Source: Sindora glabra
Lineage: Eukaryota; Streptophyta; Magnoliopsida; Fabales; Fabaceae
DNA: 64,000 nucleotides
Direction of reading: 5' to 3'
Assembly (NCBI GenBank): GCA_020226215.1
Contig: CM035230.1
Location: 3,247,501 to 3,311,500, forward strand
Shown: in pieces, positions 23,984 to 36,023 of the stretch
Layout of the letters: each line of letters starts with the position of its first letter
How positions within the stretch are numbered: position 1 is the first letter of the stretch
Translations under genes and position numbers: made by a program
The notes under the pieces: model-generated
Databases searched by the model: none
What the model saw: the letters and a program-made list of their open reading frames with translations, nothing else
What the model was told of the DNA's origin: nothing

Positions 23984-26447
23984 CTAATGTCTATGTAAGT
24001 GATGTCCAGTCCCACATCTAGGATCGGTAATGTGGCGGCCATATCTACTAACCCTCTGCGCAGGCTCGGGAGTCACATCTCCGATGTCTGTGGCTCCTCT
24101 ACCTCCAGCTCCCGTTCTGCTTTTGTCTCTGGCTCCCGCTCTGCCTCTACCTCTACCTCTATCTGCAAGTACTGAATCATCTGTCATCATGCCACCAAGT
24201 GCTGATCCCTGATCTTGAGTATGTAAATCAAATACAAGATGATATGGCTATGATGGACCAGCTTCACTGGAAGGAAAGACATGGAATGAAGATGAAACTT
24301 CTGGTATATGTGGAAATGCTTGGAATGAGGATGGAACACCAGAAGTAAACTGGTACATCTGGGATGATGACGAAGCATATAGTGCAGCCGAGAACATGGT
24401 GGAGGATGAAGGATCATCAGGTGCAGTAGGGTACATATGAGATGAGGCAGTCATATCTGGTATCATTATCATGGTGTCCTGGGCAGTCGATGATGGAGTT
24501 TGTTGCACTATCGAAGTGGACGAAACATCAGCCTGTGACGTAGGTCGTGGAGCAGTGCGACGACGTCGACGAGTACGAGGCTGATCATGGTCACCCTCCA
24601 CAGGGTCTGGGATATGATGGGCATGAGGAGCTGGCTCCGCATGTGAGTCAATAATCACATAATCAACCTCTTGAATGGCATGAAGGATAGAGTCCGTCGC
24701 TGATCTAAGCGCATCGAAGGTGAACCTAGACTGCCCTTCAATTGTAGTGAAGTCGTGTAGTGTGGACACCTCATCTATTTGTGCAAATTTTTGACATTAA
24801 AGTTAGTTACAATACTAATACACAGGAAGAAAATCAGACACATATAACTAGCACGCAGTATTACCACAAGGTCTAGTGCTTCCCCAACGGGTGTAATAAA
24901 TCGCCTAGTAACCCATCTGTACCATGCCATGTACTCAGACCGTGGGCTTAGGATTAGTCGTGTGGTCGGCTCGGTGATAGCACACAAGTCTCGCCGAATA
25001 TCCTAGAGTGTAATGTACGGCTGATGTTGGATATGCCACTCCTCATCATGTCGACCGGACAAGTGAAGGCAATGAACCTCCGCCACCTACTTTGGTGGCT
25101 CAGGAATAGGCTAGCGTAGTCCAAACTGCCGCAAAACCCTATCTGGCTGATGCCACTCGACAATCTGAAAGTGTATGAGTAGCACCACTGCTATCCACAT
25201 ATCACTCCCATCAAAATAGTACTAAGGAAGTGATGCGGTGACCACCTCAGTGTATGGGATCCAGGTGATCTAAAATTACACATTTATGTTATCATTTAAA
25301 TTCAACAATGAAATAGATAAAGGAATGAAATAAAAATATACATTATCCCCTTCATACCTGGTCGAGCCGAAGATGGTCCAGCACATATCTATAATAGGGT
25401 AGGCTATGTGCCAGACTATCCTAGAACGTCTTCTGATAGTGCCACCTACCAAGTACAATAACTAAGTTAAACAACTTAAAAGTCAACTTAATTACAAGTG
25501 TAAATTGAAAAATTTTCTAACCTGCGGGCTAGGGGGCCAATCCCTGCATCCCCTTCTGGTATGTCTGAAACAGTAATCGCGAGGGCGATAGTGGGAAATC
25601 TATCCCATGCCCAAAGCTGCAGTAGTAGGCAACACCCTCCTATCTCCCTGTAATTTGGAGCAGTGGCCTTATAGAGCTCTCTGTACAAATAGGCCAAGCA
25701 GGCAGATCCCCAACTATATGTCCCAGCCTCATGGAAGTCTCCGAGCAAGGGTAAGTGCATGAGGTGGACATACGTGTCGAAGTGGTCTGGAAATAATGTC
25801 CTACCAATGAGACGCAAAATGTAGACCTGGGTGAATCTCTGCATTATCACCTCATCCGCATCATCTGGAAGATGAGTGAAATGCCTTTTTAACCAACTCA
25901 TCCTCAATCGCCCCCCTCTGATGACATTCTCGTCCACTGGTAACTGCAATCCCAGGTACTCCTCTATCAGGGCTCCCCATCCCCACACAGTGGGGCTCGT
26001 CACTTGTCGACTGTCAATGGGTAGGCCGAGCTGAAAAGCAACATCCTGCAATGTGATAGTGGTCTTCCCCTACGGCATGTGAAAAGTGTGTGTCTCCGGC
26101 CTCCACCGCTGTACAAAAACACTGACTAACTGATGGTCAATAGGAACAAACTTGCACATCGCCAGGCTGTAAAAACCTGCCTCTCGTAACAAGGAAACAA
26201 TCAACTCTGGCAGGTGCTAGTGATAGTAGTGATGAGCCCGTCGAATCCTCAACACACAGTCAGGCTGCATAAAAAAAAAGTTTAATAATTATTACGTCTG
26301 ACAATACAGAAAAGTATAACTAACTTTAAGATCTAACTATTTGCATACATGGCCTGCCCAAATCGACTGGGATATGTGTAAGTCTTGAGCCGTCAGAAGT
26401 GAAGGATCCCATGGTCCAGGATCAACGCGTCGGGAAGTGGATGCCAT
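23984..26447 (-). pseudogene. Plant mobile domain (PMD, MAIN-like) gene carried by the MULE
   Basis: Exon 1 (26447-26349): MASTSRRVDPGPWDPSLLT to SIWAGH. Exon 2 (26264-25522): PDCVLRIRRAHHYYH, EAGFYSLAMCKFVPIDHQL, RWRPETHTFHMP, TITLQDVAFQLGLPI, then the WGWGALIEEYL to LLLQLWAWDRFP core. Exon 3: 25445-25358. Exon 4 (25269-24865) contains IVEWHQPDRVLRQFG. The last exon (about 24790-23984) has a basic run (RTRRRRR), a Ser/Met-rich stretch and a GRGRGRAG tail. GT-AG borders keep frame between exons 1 and 4; the last acceptor is unclear. Family: PF10536, nuclear proteins such as MAIN and MAIL1, also carried by transposons. In-frame stops at 26217, 26070, 25421, 25222, 25111, 25087, 25003 and 24248 are all TAG; no frameshift seen. 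Its role in the element is unknown. Confidence 0.88.
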
Positions 26448-26738
26448 CTGCCATTAACTGAATTGCATTAGGCTGAAATTTAAACACACACTAATATAAC
26501 ATACGTGTGCAATTTAACAACAAAAAACCACACAAGAATTTATAGCACTTGGACGATTGAAGTAATTTGTTAACATTACTAGTAATAGGGTCACATATAT
26601 ATCTATAATGGCATGCAATTTTACAACAGTCAAACAAATCACATCATTCGACCATTACACTTACGATATTGATTAACATACTTCGTAATATATTTGCAAA
26701 AGTAAAAAATAAAATTAATGTGAAGAAAGGCCTTCATC

Positions 26739-29700
26739 TCAATGGAGAAGTGGGCAGCGCCTACGATTATGACCTTCCATTTTGCAAAGATCGCATTTTT
26801 TCCTAACACCACTCTCTTGAGGCCAATCCATCTCATTCCTAATTCGTGTCGACTACGGTCGTTCCTTTTCACGCAATCTTCCATAATTTCAAACTAGGAC
26901 AGGAAATGGTGGTTGTTGGTGTGTGTCCTAGAACCAATCATATAAGATGATTGAAGTTATACACAATGTATTATATTTTATTTTAGGCAATTTAATTATT
27001 ATATTTTATTTTTATTATTATTATGCGCAATTTATAACTTAATATAATAATTATCCTTGGAATAGCTTTGCTATTCCTAAAATTCCCCTAGTCAAGTATT
27101 ATTACGAAAAGGATAGTAATAATACATCGAGACTAGCATGTATAGTGACTGATGATTACGAATCATGGATATGTGATATCAAGTCAATACATGAGTACAT
27201 TGCTAGTGAACAATGTACTGGACTGACCCACTATGAGAATATTGCATGGATAAATGTATCATAAATTATTCTCATATGATCATAAATACACATAAATCTT
27301 TGACCTGAAGTCACTACGGTTCCCTACATGAGGAATTACTCACTTTAATATTGTCCTATGTCACCTTTAATCAGGATGACAAGTAGGGCATTGATTGGGT
27401 GTGTCATAAATCGTGCAGAGGGAAGTGAGTGATGTAAATGGGATTTTGTTACTCTTGTATAAAAGAGAAATATCTTTGGGCCCCTTGATTGAGTGAGACT
27501 TAGAAATGCATGGCCATGCTCAGTTGAATTAATATGTGATATTAATTATTTATTTTAAGTCTACTCAGTATCAAGAAATATAAATTGAACATTGACGAGG
27601 ATGACACATTCCATGCCTCTAGTTCAATTTAGATATTATTACAAAAGGGTTATGATGTAAAACGTTGATCATGTATTAGGTGGATGTCGAATCATAGACA
27701 TTCTTACTACTTGAGTGGCAATAATGTATTGCTAGATACCGCTTACTGTCTATGGCTCAATAAATGAGTTATTGTCAACGTAGTAAGAATCTACAGGGTC
27801 ACACAAAAGGAGTAGGAATAAGACAATAATTAATTGGACTTTAATTATATTAATATCCAATTAATTGGACTTATTTTCGTGCATATATATTATTAAGAAT
27901 AATAAATTCACGTTTTATATATATATATATATATTATGAGATATTATTTGATATTAAAGTAATATCAAATAATTATTTTATCAGATATTAGATAAATATA
28001 TTATGAGATAATATTATTTTGATATTTGATAACTATATGCAATTATCTAATATTAAGATATTTATATTATGAGATAATATCATTATCTAATATTAGATAA
28101 TTAATAGATAAGTCCTATCTCTCCCCATTATCTCTAGGATAAGGATAAGATGAGTTGTTAAGTGTGATTAGGTTTTTGGAAGCATTATCCTAGTTGGACT
28201 AGGATTATGGCTTGCCTAAGCTCTATAAAAAGGGATTAGAGGGCAGCACTTTCATGATCACGCTCAAAGCTTCCATATAAACCCTAAATCACTTAGAAAA
28301 CATCCAATCCTAATTCTTAGAGAGAAAAACGCATCCTAGTAGATTCGTGGTGGGTGAGAAGTCGTTGTTCACTCCGTGTGGATACCATAGAGACACTGTA
28401 CTTTTCGGTCGGCGTTTGATTCATCCGCTCTAAAGTTTTGATTAGTAGAAACACGAGTGCCAAATAGGTAAAACCCTAATCATTGACTTATGCTTTTTGC
28501 ATGGATCCTAGGTAGAATTCGGATCAAAATTTTGAAATTCCGCTGCATGTGATAATCTGAATTCCTAACAGTGGTAAGTTATTCCATTGCGACCACTCCC
28601 CGATTGGCCACCACTCAGATTTATAGCAATTAAGTAGGGTGTCAAGTCTGTATACAGGATCGACATATGGTTCCCATGATATGTTGACTAAGGCGCAAGC
28701 AGCCATAATTTGAGCGCAAGGATGCCTATATGCTTGGAATTGTCCACATTCACATTGGCCTTTGTCTAATAACACTTGGACGACCTTTCCACATGATCCC
28801 CTGGCCATATCAGAGCCCTTCACCACTTCAAACCTAGTTCCTTGTCTATTATATGCACGAACGTGGTCAGAAGAAGCACGTGACTGGATAGTCGCAAGCT
28901 CCTGTTTGAATCTGCTTGCGTATATGTGACCTTGTTGTAGTTCAGCATATGCTTCTTTTGTGCTTTCCACAAAGTACTTGACACATCTATAGTATGTTTG
29001 TTGAACAAGGCCTGTGATTGGTAGCTTCCTTAATCCTTTGAAGAGGCCATTAATGCACTCTACTATATTAGTCGTCATATGACCATATCTTCTTCCTTCA
29101 TCATAAGCAAGCGTCCACTTCTCCATCGGAATAGCGGTCAACTTCTTGTAGATCTCCTCGTTGACTTTGCTTAGGTTGTCCAATCTCTCGATGACCTTTT
29201 CTTGATTTGGCTCATATGCTGAACACAAGGAGACAAATAATTTAACCGGGTTGAACTACCATATAGATAAATTTACAGATGAAAGGTTCAACAAAAAAGT
29301 TATGTTATAAGGCGTACCAATCTTAAGGACAGCTTTCTTGACATTGTCATCCCTACATTTCTTGTGAACATTGCTGGCAATATGTCTGATACAGTACCAA
29401 TGAAAAGCATGAGGAGGCTGCCATCCTAGACCTTCGTTGGCTACAGCATCTTTTATAGCTCGGTGTCGATCTGATATCAAGCATATTCCTTGCTGGTTTG
29501 TAACATTTACCCGTAATAATGCCAAAAATCAACTCCAGTTTTCATAGTTCTCCGTTTCAACAATGGCAAAGGCAAGAGGTACGGGACATTTGTTACCATC
29601 CTGGGTCGCAGCAATCAATAGCACACCTCTGTACTTGCCATACAGGAATGTTCCATCAACTTGTATAAATTGCTTGCAGTAGGGAAATGTGGCAACGCAT

Positions 29701-31142
29701 GGCTTAAAAGCCCAGAAAACTCGGTTGAAAACATGTTTTTGTGGATCAACACGATTGTAAACTGTGACGAATTCTTCAGACTCCAACTTGAACAGAGTTT
29801 GGTCACAATAGCCTAAAATGTCCAACCATTTGGGGAGCACTTCATATGATTTATCCTAATCTCCATACACCGTGACAATTGCTTTTTGTTTTGCCTTCCA
29901 TGCTTTTCTGTACAAAATCTTATACCCATACATGCCTTCTACCCTCTCCTATATAAGTGAGATTGGAACATCTTCCTTCACTTTAATCATCTCTAGTATC
30001 AAGGAATTGATATACTTGGAGTCAACACATTTGTGATCTTGCGTTAAATTGGAATTAACACATGTGTGAGGCCCTGAAAATCTAGTTATTGTCCAAGTGT
30101 TAGAATTCTTCAGATTGGTCACTCTAAGGCAGAATTTGCATTCATCTCCATAATTATCACACTTCACACTCAATCTTCTAGTATCCGATTCCTCCACATA
30201 ATAACTATGGTGCCTTCTGATGTGGTAATGCTTAGTTGTAGCAATTAATGCCTCATTGCAATTAAACTTTTGTCCAATCTGTAAGTCCTCCATGTCGTAA
30301 TCATAACTTGATTTCATTATTTTCAAAAATTCATTAGCATTCCTTACGGCATCCCAATCAATGTAAGAGAAGACAGTAGCTTGAGGGATACCACATGATG
30401 TCTGTGCAGCATTATCACTCCTCACACACCGAGCTGCTACACTGTCTCTATGTGTAGTTGGACGTTCTTCATCATCAGTGTCACGATCATCATCGCTACT
30501 GCAAGACACCTCATCGTCTTCAAAACCAGACTCAAGGTGGGCATCCATGATTATAGGATCAGTGAATTCTTCTTCTACGACCGGTAAGGCACTTGTTGAA
30601 CCCATCATGGTATGTGATACATTTCTCGGGAAAACACCTGCAACAGATGAGTCCAATGCAGGAGTATAACCATTAGAAATGTGGAACTCAATTCCACCCG
30701 TGTAAGGAGGGCCTTCCCGCACCATCGAACAACTAGTACTGACATGAGCTGTTGGATCTATGAGTGGTCTAATTATTGGGACTCCTTCTTGTGAATCAAG
30801 ATTGGCAGCATGCAGTTTGGATGTGATCACCTCCACGTACAATTCCATTGCTGTCATTGTTGGATGTTGTTCGTAGCTTGTTATGGCACATGCCAAGTCA
30901 TCCAATTCGTATGCCATATATGGAGCCTCTGTTTGATGCTATGGAAACCTATAAATAATTCTCCCCACAGCTTGATCTTGGTGAAGCTTCAATTGGGCAT
31001 GAATTCTCTCTCGTAAAACATCCATAGTGCTGCATCCTCTCAATTTCAATGCTTTTGGAGGAGGTCCATCGTACATTACCCCCATTGATCCCTCAATCAT
31101 TGTACCATTTGAATATATAAAAGCAATTAAACTTTTCTTCAT
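26739..31142 (-). pseudogene. MURA-type MULE transposase, interrupted by a Copia LTR
   Basis: N-terminal region MKKSLIAFIYSNG to VGRIIYRFP (31142-30942); acidic linker; MuDR-type zinc region (LSVKCDNYGDECKFCLRV, HTC) near 30045-30190; MULE DDE core. Catalytic candidates: Asp in IQVDGTFLYGKY (29655-29657), Asp in CLISDRHRA (29469-29471), Glu in NIVECINGLFKG (29058-29060). CIRHIASN supplies the C..H motif. A 99-bp intron lies at 29219-29317. SWIM-like finger CECGQFQAYRHPCAQ (28710-28754) has Gln where the last His ligand is expected. After the Copia LTR, 26913-26739 adds a CCHC knuckle (CDLCKMEGHNRRRC). Stops: TAG at 30939, 29949 and 29856, TGA at 29529, one TGA and one TAG after the LTR. No frameshift seen. 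It would cut and paste the MULE. Confidence 0.9.
26914..28570 (+). repeat. Copia solo LTR (1657 bp) inside the MULE transposase gene
   Basis: Starts TGTTGGTGTGTGTCC and ends GAATTCCTAACA. The pentamer GTGGT lies on both sides (26909-26913 and 28571-28575), a perfect TSD. A TATA box (TATAAAAAGG) at about 28224 supports + orientation. Related in reverse orientation to 47000-48373. It interrupts the transposase just before its C-terminal zinc knuckle. The 27910-28110 part is very AT-rich with overlapping inverted repeats of TATTATGAGATAATA type. Confidence 0.92.
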
Positions 31143-34100
31143 CTTGTTACTTTTAACTGCAAAACATTCGCTGCACCCTCACAACTGACACATATTATCA
31201 TATACAATTTTTGCACTTATAAACGAATGATCTAGTATTTAATATTACAAGTAAAAATGAACGAAAAGTATTACTATTTTTGTAAGGTATTTATTTAATA
31301 GTACGTAATAATTTACCCGCATAGGCCAAACCCATTCCGACCTTTATAGGCCAACATTTTTCTCCTACAAATTTTTAAGCTATTTTTACACTCATTCGTA
31401 GTTCTCCATACTTCATAATTTTTTAATGTTCATTTGCAAGTGTGATTTAAATAATTTAATTCTAATTTTTATTTTTTTGCAGAAATTCTGATGTAATATA
31501 AATAAATTATTACAAAAAAAAATAAATTTATATTTGAAACAATAATTTCAATTCTCACTTACTTGCACACAATTGAAAAAAGCTTAATTTTTAAATATTA
31601 TTGCATAACAATTTTTCATATATAACAAACATATCATATAATAGGATAATTTTTTCCGACCAAATAAATGTTATTTCTTTTTAAAACTAATATAATATTT
31701 CCTATATAATCTTATCTATATTTTAATTTATCTTTTTCAATTGTTATTTTTTTTGTTTATTTGGCATAAATTATACATATTAAATTGATTACCTTTTTCA
31801 ATACACTACATTTTTTATTTTCATGATAATTTTTTTCTTTCACACCTATTACTAAATAGCAATCAAAATTATTTACACATTATTGTTTGTATATTTTTAT
31901 GATTACAATTATGAATTCTTTTTTACATACACTGACTTTGTCTAATACTTATATTACAGTACCTCCATATATATTTTAATACTTTCTGAATAAACCTATA
32001 TATAGTATAATTTTTTCGATTACGTTTATTATTCTTGTATTTATAATATCTACTATTTAAATAGAAAAATATTCATATTTTCAACAACAATATCCTATTT
32101 TTTAAAGCTTTTGGTTACATCCATATATCCTAAAATTTTATTTTTATTACCTCTCTTATGATATATCAAAATTTCACATGAAAATTTTTTCTAAATATAA
32201 TTTTCACCTAGGTCCTAAAACCTATTTTAAAACACCTTTCTTTATCTCATTTGTTTTTCTTTTAATAGCACAACCTATCACAGTACATATAAATTTCTAC
32301 AAATTTTTTATAAATCATAATTTCATATCATAAACCATAATAATCAATATAAAATAAAAAAACTCATATTATTTATATCATAATATTCTAAATAAATTTC
32401 TCTACCACTATAAAGAGTTATTTTCATGATGACTAATAAAAATTATAATATAAGCACAAAATTTATAAAAATAATAACCGGTAAGTATTAGAAAAAGTAA
32501 ACAGGAAAAAACCTCTGTATTAAAGAAAAATTTGTTAGATATTTTAATAAATTTAATCTTTAAGTAAAAATTATTAGATATTATTGTATCATTAAAAAAT
32601 TATGCAAAAATCACGCTAAATTAAATATATTTTGCAAGATAATATATAAAAGGAACAAAAATAATAACATAGATAAAATTTTATTGATGTATATTTAATT
32701 TTAAATATAGTGTTAGAAATTTTATATCAAGAAAATATTAATAAATTTTAAAAAATAATTATTTTTTATTCTTAAATACTTTTATTAAAACTGGAATATA
32801 TAAATAATTATTTCAATTAATGCTTCCCATAACATTAATTTTTTTAAATTATTTTAAGATAAAAATAAAATATGTTACATTATGTCAATATTATGTAAAT
32901 ATCCTATTATTTAAATCATAAATAATATAAGTCAATATAAAAAAATTATAGCAAAATAAATTAAAAAAGGAGAAATACTATGTGAAAGGTAAAGTAATAA
33001 GTGTTAAAAATTAAATATATAATTAATTAATTTTATTAAATAATATATTTGATTATTAAATATAATTTTATGACAAAAAAAATAAATTATATTATATTTA
33101 TATTATTCAATATATTGCATTTGAACTTTTAATAGAATGATTGAAAAAAGAAAGAGGAAAAAGTTAAATAAAGTAGATGAAATGAAGAAAAAATAATGTA
33201 CAAACTGTAAACCCTTGGAGAAATCTTAGTTGATGTATTTTAAATTTAAAATATAATATTTAAAAATTATTATCAATAAAAATTTGAAAAAATTTATATA
33301 AATAAAATTTAATTTAATTACTAAGTATTTTTTTTTTAAAATATAATATGAAATTAACTATTTTTATTAATAAAATGTATATTAAAGCTTTAATTTATTT
33401 TAAATATTATAATAAGCTAAAAAAAATAAAACTTACAATATTTATGTTAATTAATGATGTTAATGTTTTAAACCATAAACAATACAAGTAGATATAAAAA
33501 GAATACAATAGAGTAAATAAGAAATAAATAATACGTAAGGTATAAAGTAATAAAAAATTGATTGTATAATAAATTAATTAATTAAATGAATTGTATAATT
33601 TATATAGAATATATTTATAATAAAAAAAATTGATATATCTTACTGCTAAAAAATATTAGTGTATATGGTTTAAATACCATGAGTTAACAAAAAATAATAA
33701 CAAAAATGTACAATAAAAAAGATAAAATAAAGAGAAATAATACATAAAATATCAAGTCTTTACAAAATTTTCTCAATTGATATTTACTTATTTTGACATA
33801 TATTACTCCAAAATTAATATAAAAATATTGATTAATAGGATAGTATATTCTCGTAATAATCAACGTATAATAAAAATAATCTTATTTTTATCATATCCTA
33901 TATCCTAAAAAAATTTATATTTTAAAAATCACTAAACATAATTTTTACCTAAATCATAAATTTTATTTTAAGATAATTTTCTTTATTCCCTTTATTCTTC
34001 TTTTAAAATCACAAACTATCACAGATCATATAAATTTGTACAAATTTTTCCTAAATTTTATATCATAATTTCACATCATAAATCATAATAATTAACATAA

Positions 34101-34380
34101 AATAAAAATTTTTCTACCACTGTAAAATATATTCTTATAATAACTAATAAAAATTATAATATAAATACATAAATTATAAAAATACTAACCAGTAAAAATC
34201 ACAAACTATCACAGATCATATAAATTTTGTCAAATTTTTTCTAAATCTTAGATCATAATTTCATATCATAAATCATAATAATCAACATAGAATAAAATTT
34301 TTTCTACCACTATAAAATATATTCTCATAATAACTAATAACAATTATAATATAAATACAGAAATTATAAAAATACTAACC
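31143..34380. other. AT-rich interior of the MULE without genes
   Basis: About 3.2 kb between the transposase start and the GC-rich right end, extremely rich in A and T and without any convincing reading frame. The promoter of the transposase must lie near its left edge. Its right end holds the tandem duplication listed separately, and a diverged relative of that unit lies at about 32266-32485. Confidence 0.7.
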
Positions 34381-34382
34381 AA
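34008..34382. repeat. Tandem duplication of about 187 bp in the MULE
   Basis: 34008-34194 and 34195-34382 are near-identical units starting AAATCACAAACTATCACAG and ending ATACTAACCA. A third, diverged relative (CACAACCTATCACAG...AATAACCGG) is near 32266-32485, so the unit existed dispersed before it was duplicated. Confidence 0.85.
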
Positions 34383-34569
34383 GGAAGAGTAAGGAAAGAA
34401 GATCAGATTTAATCCAAAGAAGAAAATGTTGCCGGATGAAATGCACAGAAGTAAGAAAGGATGAAGATTTGTGAGTGAAAAAATGGGAAATGGTGCAAAT
34501 GGCTGTGAAGAGAGAAGGGCAGAGGGGATGCAAAGAGGAAGGGTAGGGTTGTGGGTGCGAAGTGAGAGA

Positions 34570-34880
34570 GGAAGGGGATATAAATAGTGCAGGAGGCGCC
34601 AAATGCAATGGCGCCTCCCAGAAGTTTCAAAAATTTTCAAGCAGGAGGCGTCAAATGCAATGGCGCCTCCCAGAAGGTGTAAAAAATTTTAAACAAGATG
34701 GCGCCACCTTGAATGGCACCTCCAAGGTTCAATGGTGCCAACTTGGATGGCGCCTTCAACCTTGGAGCACCATTCAATCTGGCGCCCTCCAAGTGGACGC
34801 TACTCCAAAGGCGCCACACTGTTTAGCGCCTCCGTCTCATGCGATCGCCATTTTGAATGGCGCCCTGTATACTTTGGTAA
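34570..34880. repeat. GGCGCC-rich palindromic array next to the right MULE end
   Basis: A dense series of GGCGCC/GGCACC/GGTGCC words alternating in orientation, for example GGAGGCGCCAAATGCAATGG followed by CGCCTCC, repeated within 60 bp at 34590 and 34641. The units can fold into hairpins. GC content contrasts sharply with the AT-rich interior. A shorter, similar block is at 22765-22855 by the left end. Confidence 0.85.
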
Positions 34881-34908
34881 TATGTTTCGAAACAACGGTA
34901 AAACAGAA
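34865..34908. repeat. MULE terminal inverted repeat, right
   Basis: Pairs with 22711-22755; ends CGGTAAAACAGAA. The flanking 9-mer AAAGTTTAT (34910-34918) matches AAAATTTAT on the left at 8 of 9. Confidence 0.85.
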
Positions 34909-34977
34909 AAAAGTTTATAAATTAACCGTATATCAATATTTTTGCCGAGGGAGAGCTGCGTTGCACATGTACTCAGA

Positions 34978-34978
34978 A

Positions 34979-35020
<42 letters not shown>
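34978..35020. repeat. AAT microsatellite
   Basis: About 14 uninterrupted AAT units in the right arm of LTR-2. Confidence 0.95.
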
Positions 35021-35025
<5 letters not shown>

Positions 35026-36023
35026 TAATAAAAGTGAGAGGCCTGTATATGGAAAAGGGGGACAACATTTACAACAAATTTAGTAAGGAAACTACATGAA
35101 ATTTGAGGAGGGCAATTGTATAAGAGCTCAAAAATCGAGAAAAAGAGAGAATGCTGAGATGAAATCTTTATTGTGTTTCACATGTACATAAATTGTTTTT
35201 ACACTAAAAATCTAAACTTTCTAATATCTTGAATCCAAGTTAAAATCCATTTGAACCATCGAACCTTCATACTTTTCAAATTTCTCATTTTCTAATAAAA
35301 TACTCTAATAAAACTTTTTAAATAAATAAAATTTTGATACTCAATTATCCGTAAGTAGCAAAATTATAAACTTAAAATTTTACTTGGGATATTACATTAT
35401 TGGATTAGGACTATATTTCTCTTAGAATTATAATTACAATAATAAGGCTTTTCAAAATTTCTAGTAGCTCAAACCCATTTAAATTAAATCTCTAGAAGTT
35501 GTCAAATTTCTAGAAGTTGCATCAAGGAATTCCCGTAGGTCTAACTTCCAACCTAATTTTGACTATGAAATTGATGAATTTTGGAAGATCCATAAACATG
35601 AAAGTTGTAGGCCTGTATTTTTTAAGAATTTAGCATTGATTTCAGGTCAATCGGACCGCTATAGCTCTAGATATGGCCCAAATACAAAAATGGGTTTAGT
35701 TGGGACAAAAACATGGCTTCAGTTTCTCGGCCAAGTAAAGGCTTGAACGAGCTCGAACTAGGCTTTGACCAAAATATAAAAGTTATAGATCTCTCTTTTA
35801 TATTTCTAGAAATATAAAGTTTGCCTCAATCCAACATCCGGAGCCCAAGATATAACCGAAAAATAGAAATACTGTCAAAATCTAACATTTACCGAATAAA
35901 TTCACAAACTTGTAAAATTAATTCAAAATTATAAAACAAGGCCTATTTTATAAAATTAAGCACATGTAACACTTAAAAGATATAAAATAAGGAAAAATAA
36001 AATAGTAAATATTTTTCTCATCG

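Larger units (their letters stand above)
22711..34908 (-). mobile_element. Mutator-like element (MULE) with MURA transposase and a plant mobile domain gene
   Basis: 12.2 kb, or about 10.5 kb without the Copia LTR inside. Terminal inverted repeats start TTCTGTTTTATCGTTG (22711) and, reverse-complemented, TTCTGTTTTACCGTTG (34908), and remain alignable for about 44 bp, roughly four-fifths identical by eye. Flanking 9-mers AAAATTTAT (22702-22710) and AAAGTTTAT (34910-34918) match at 8 of 9, the MULE TSD length. Inside, two genes run in tandem on the minus strand: MURA transposase (31142 to 26739) and a PMD gene (26447 to 23984). Only point mutations disable them in the parts I could read. Confidence 0.88.
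20266..35396 (-). repeat. Gypsy LTR-2 (about 2.9 kb), interrupted by the MULE
   Basis: The + strand starts TGTCACGACCCACTTTTGATCG and ends ACTTGGGATATTACA, the reverse of a TGTAATATCCC...GGGTCGTGACA LTR. The flanking pentamer TTATT is present at 20261-20265 and 35397-35401, a perfect TSD 15 kb apart, which proves that everything between is one insertion unit. Left arm 20266-22710 and right arm 34909-35396 sum to about 2.9 kb. No gag or pol adjoins it, so it is a solo LTR. Confidence 0.88.
19220..36023 (-). repeat. Gypsy-type LTR-C1 (about 1.7 kb), interrupted by LTR-2 and the MULE
   Basis: Left part 19220-20265 and right part 35402-36023 together match LTR-C2 (36130-37768, opposite strand) and LTR-C3 (52120-53775, same strand). 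The break at GCCTAAAACCTTATT|GGATTAGG reads through once LTR-2 and one TSD copy are removed. It inserted into the hAT transposase between the exon sequence ending IIIIYLNIR and that starting HRPLL. I could not find a convincing TSD for LTR-C1 itself. Confidence 0.82.

Noticed and set aside
23984..26447. Stop-codon reassignment (TAG read as Gln)
   Set aside because: PEX5 and the transposases use ordinary plant coding, and TGA stops appear in the neighbouring transposase; methylation-driven decay explains the pattern without a new code.
34344..35083. Overlapping frames of 60-173 codons on both strands
   Set aside because: They are produced by the GGCGCC array, the AAT microsatellite and the MULE TIR, not by genes.
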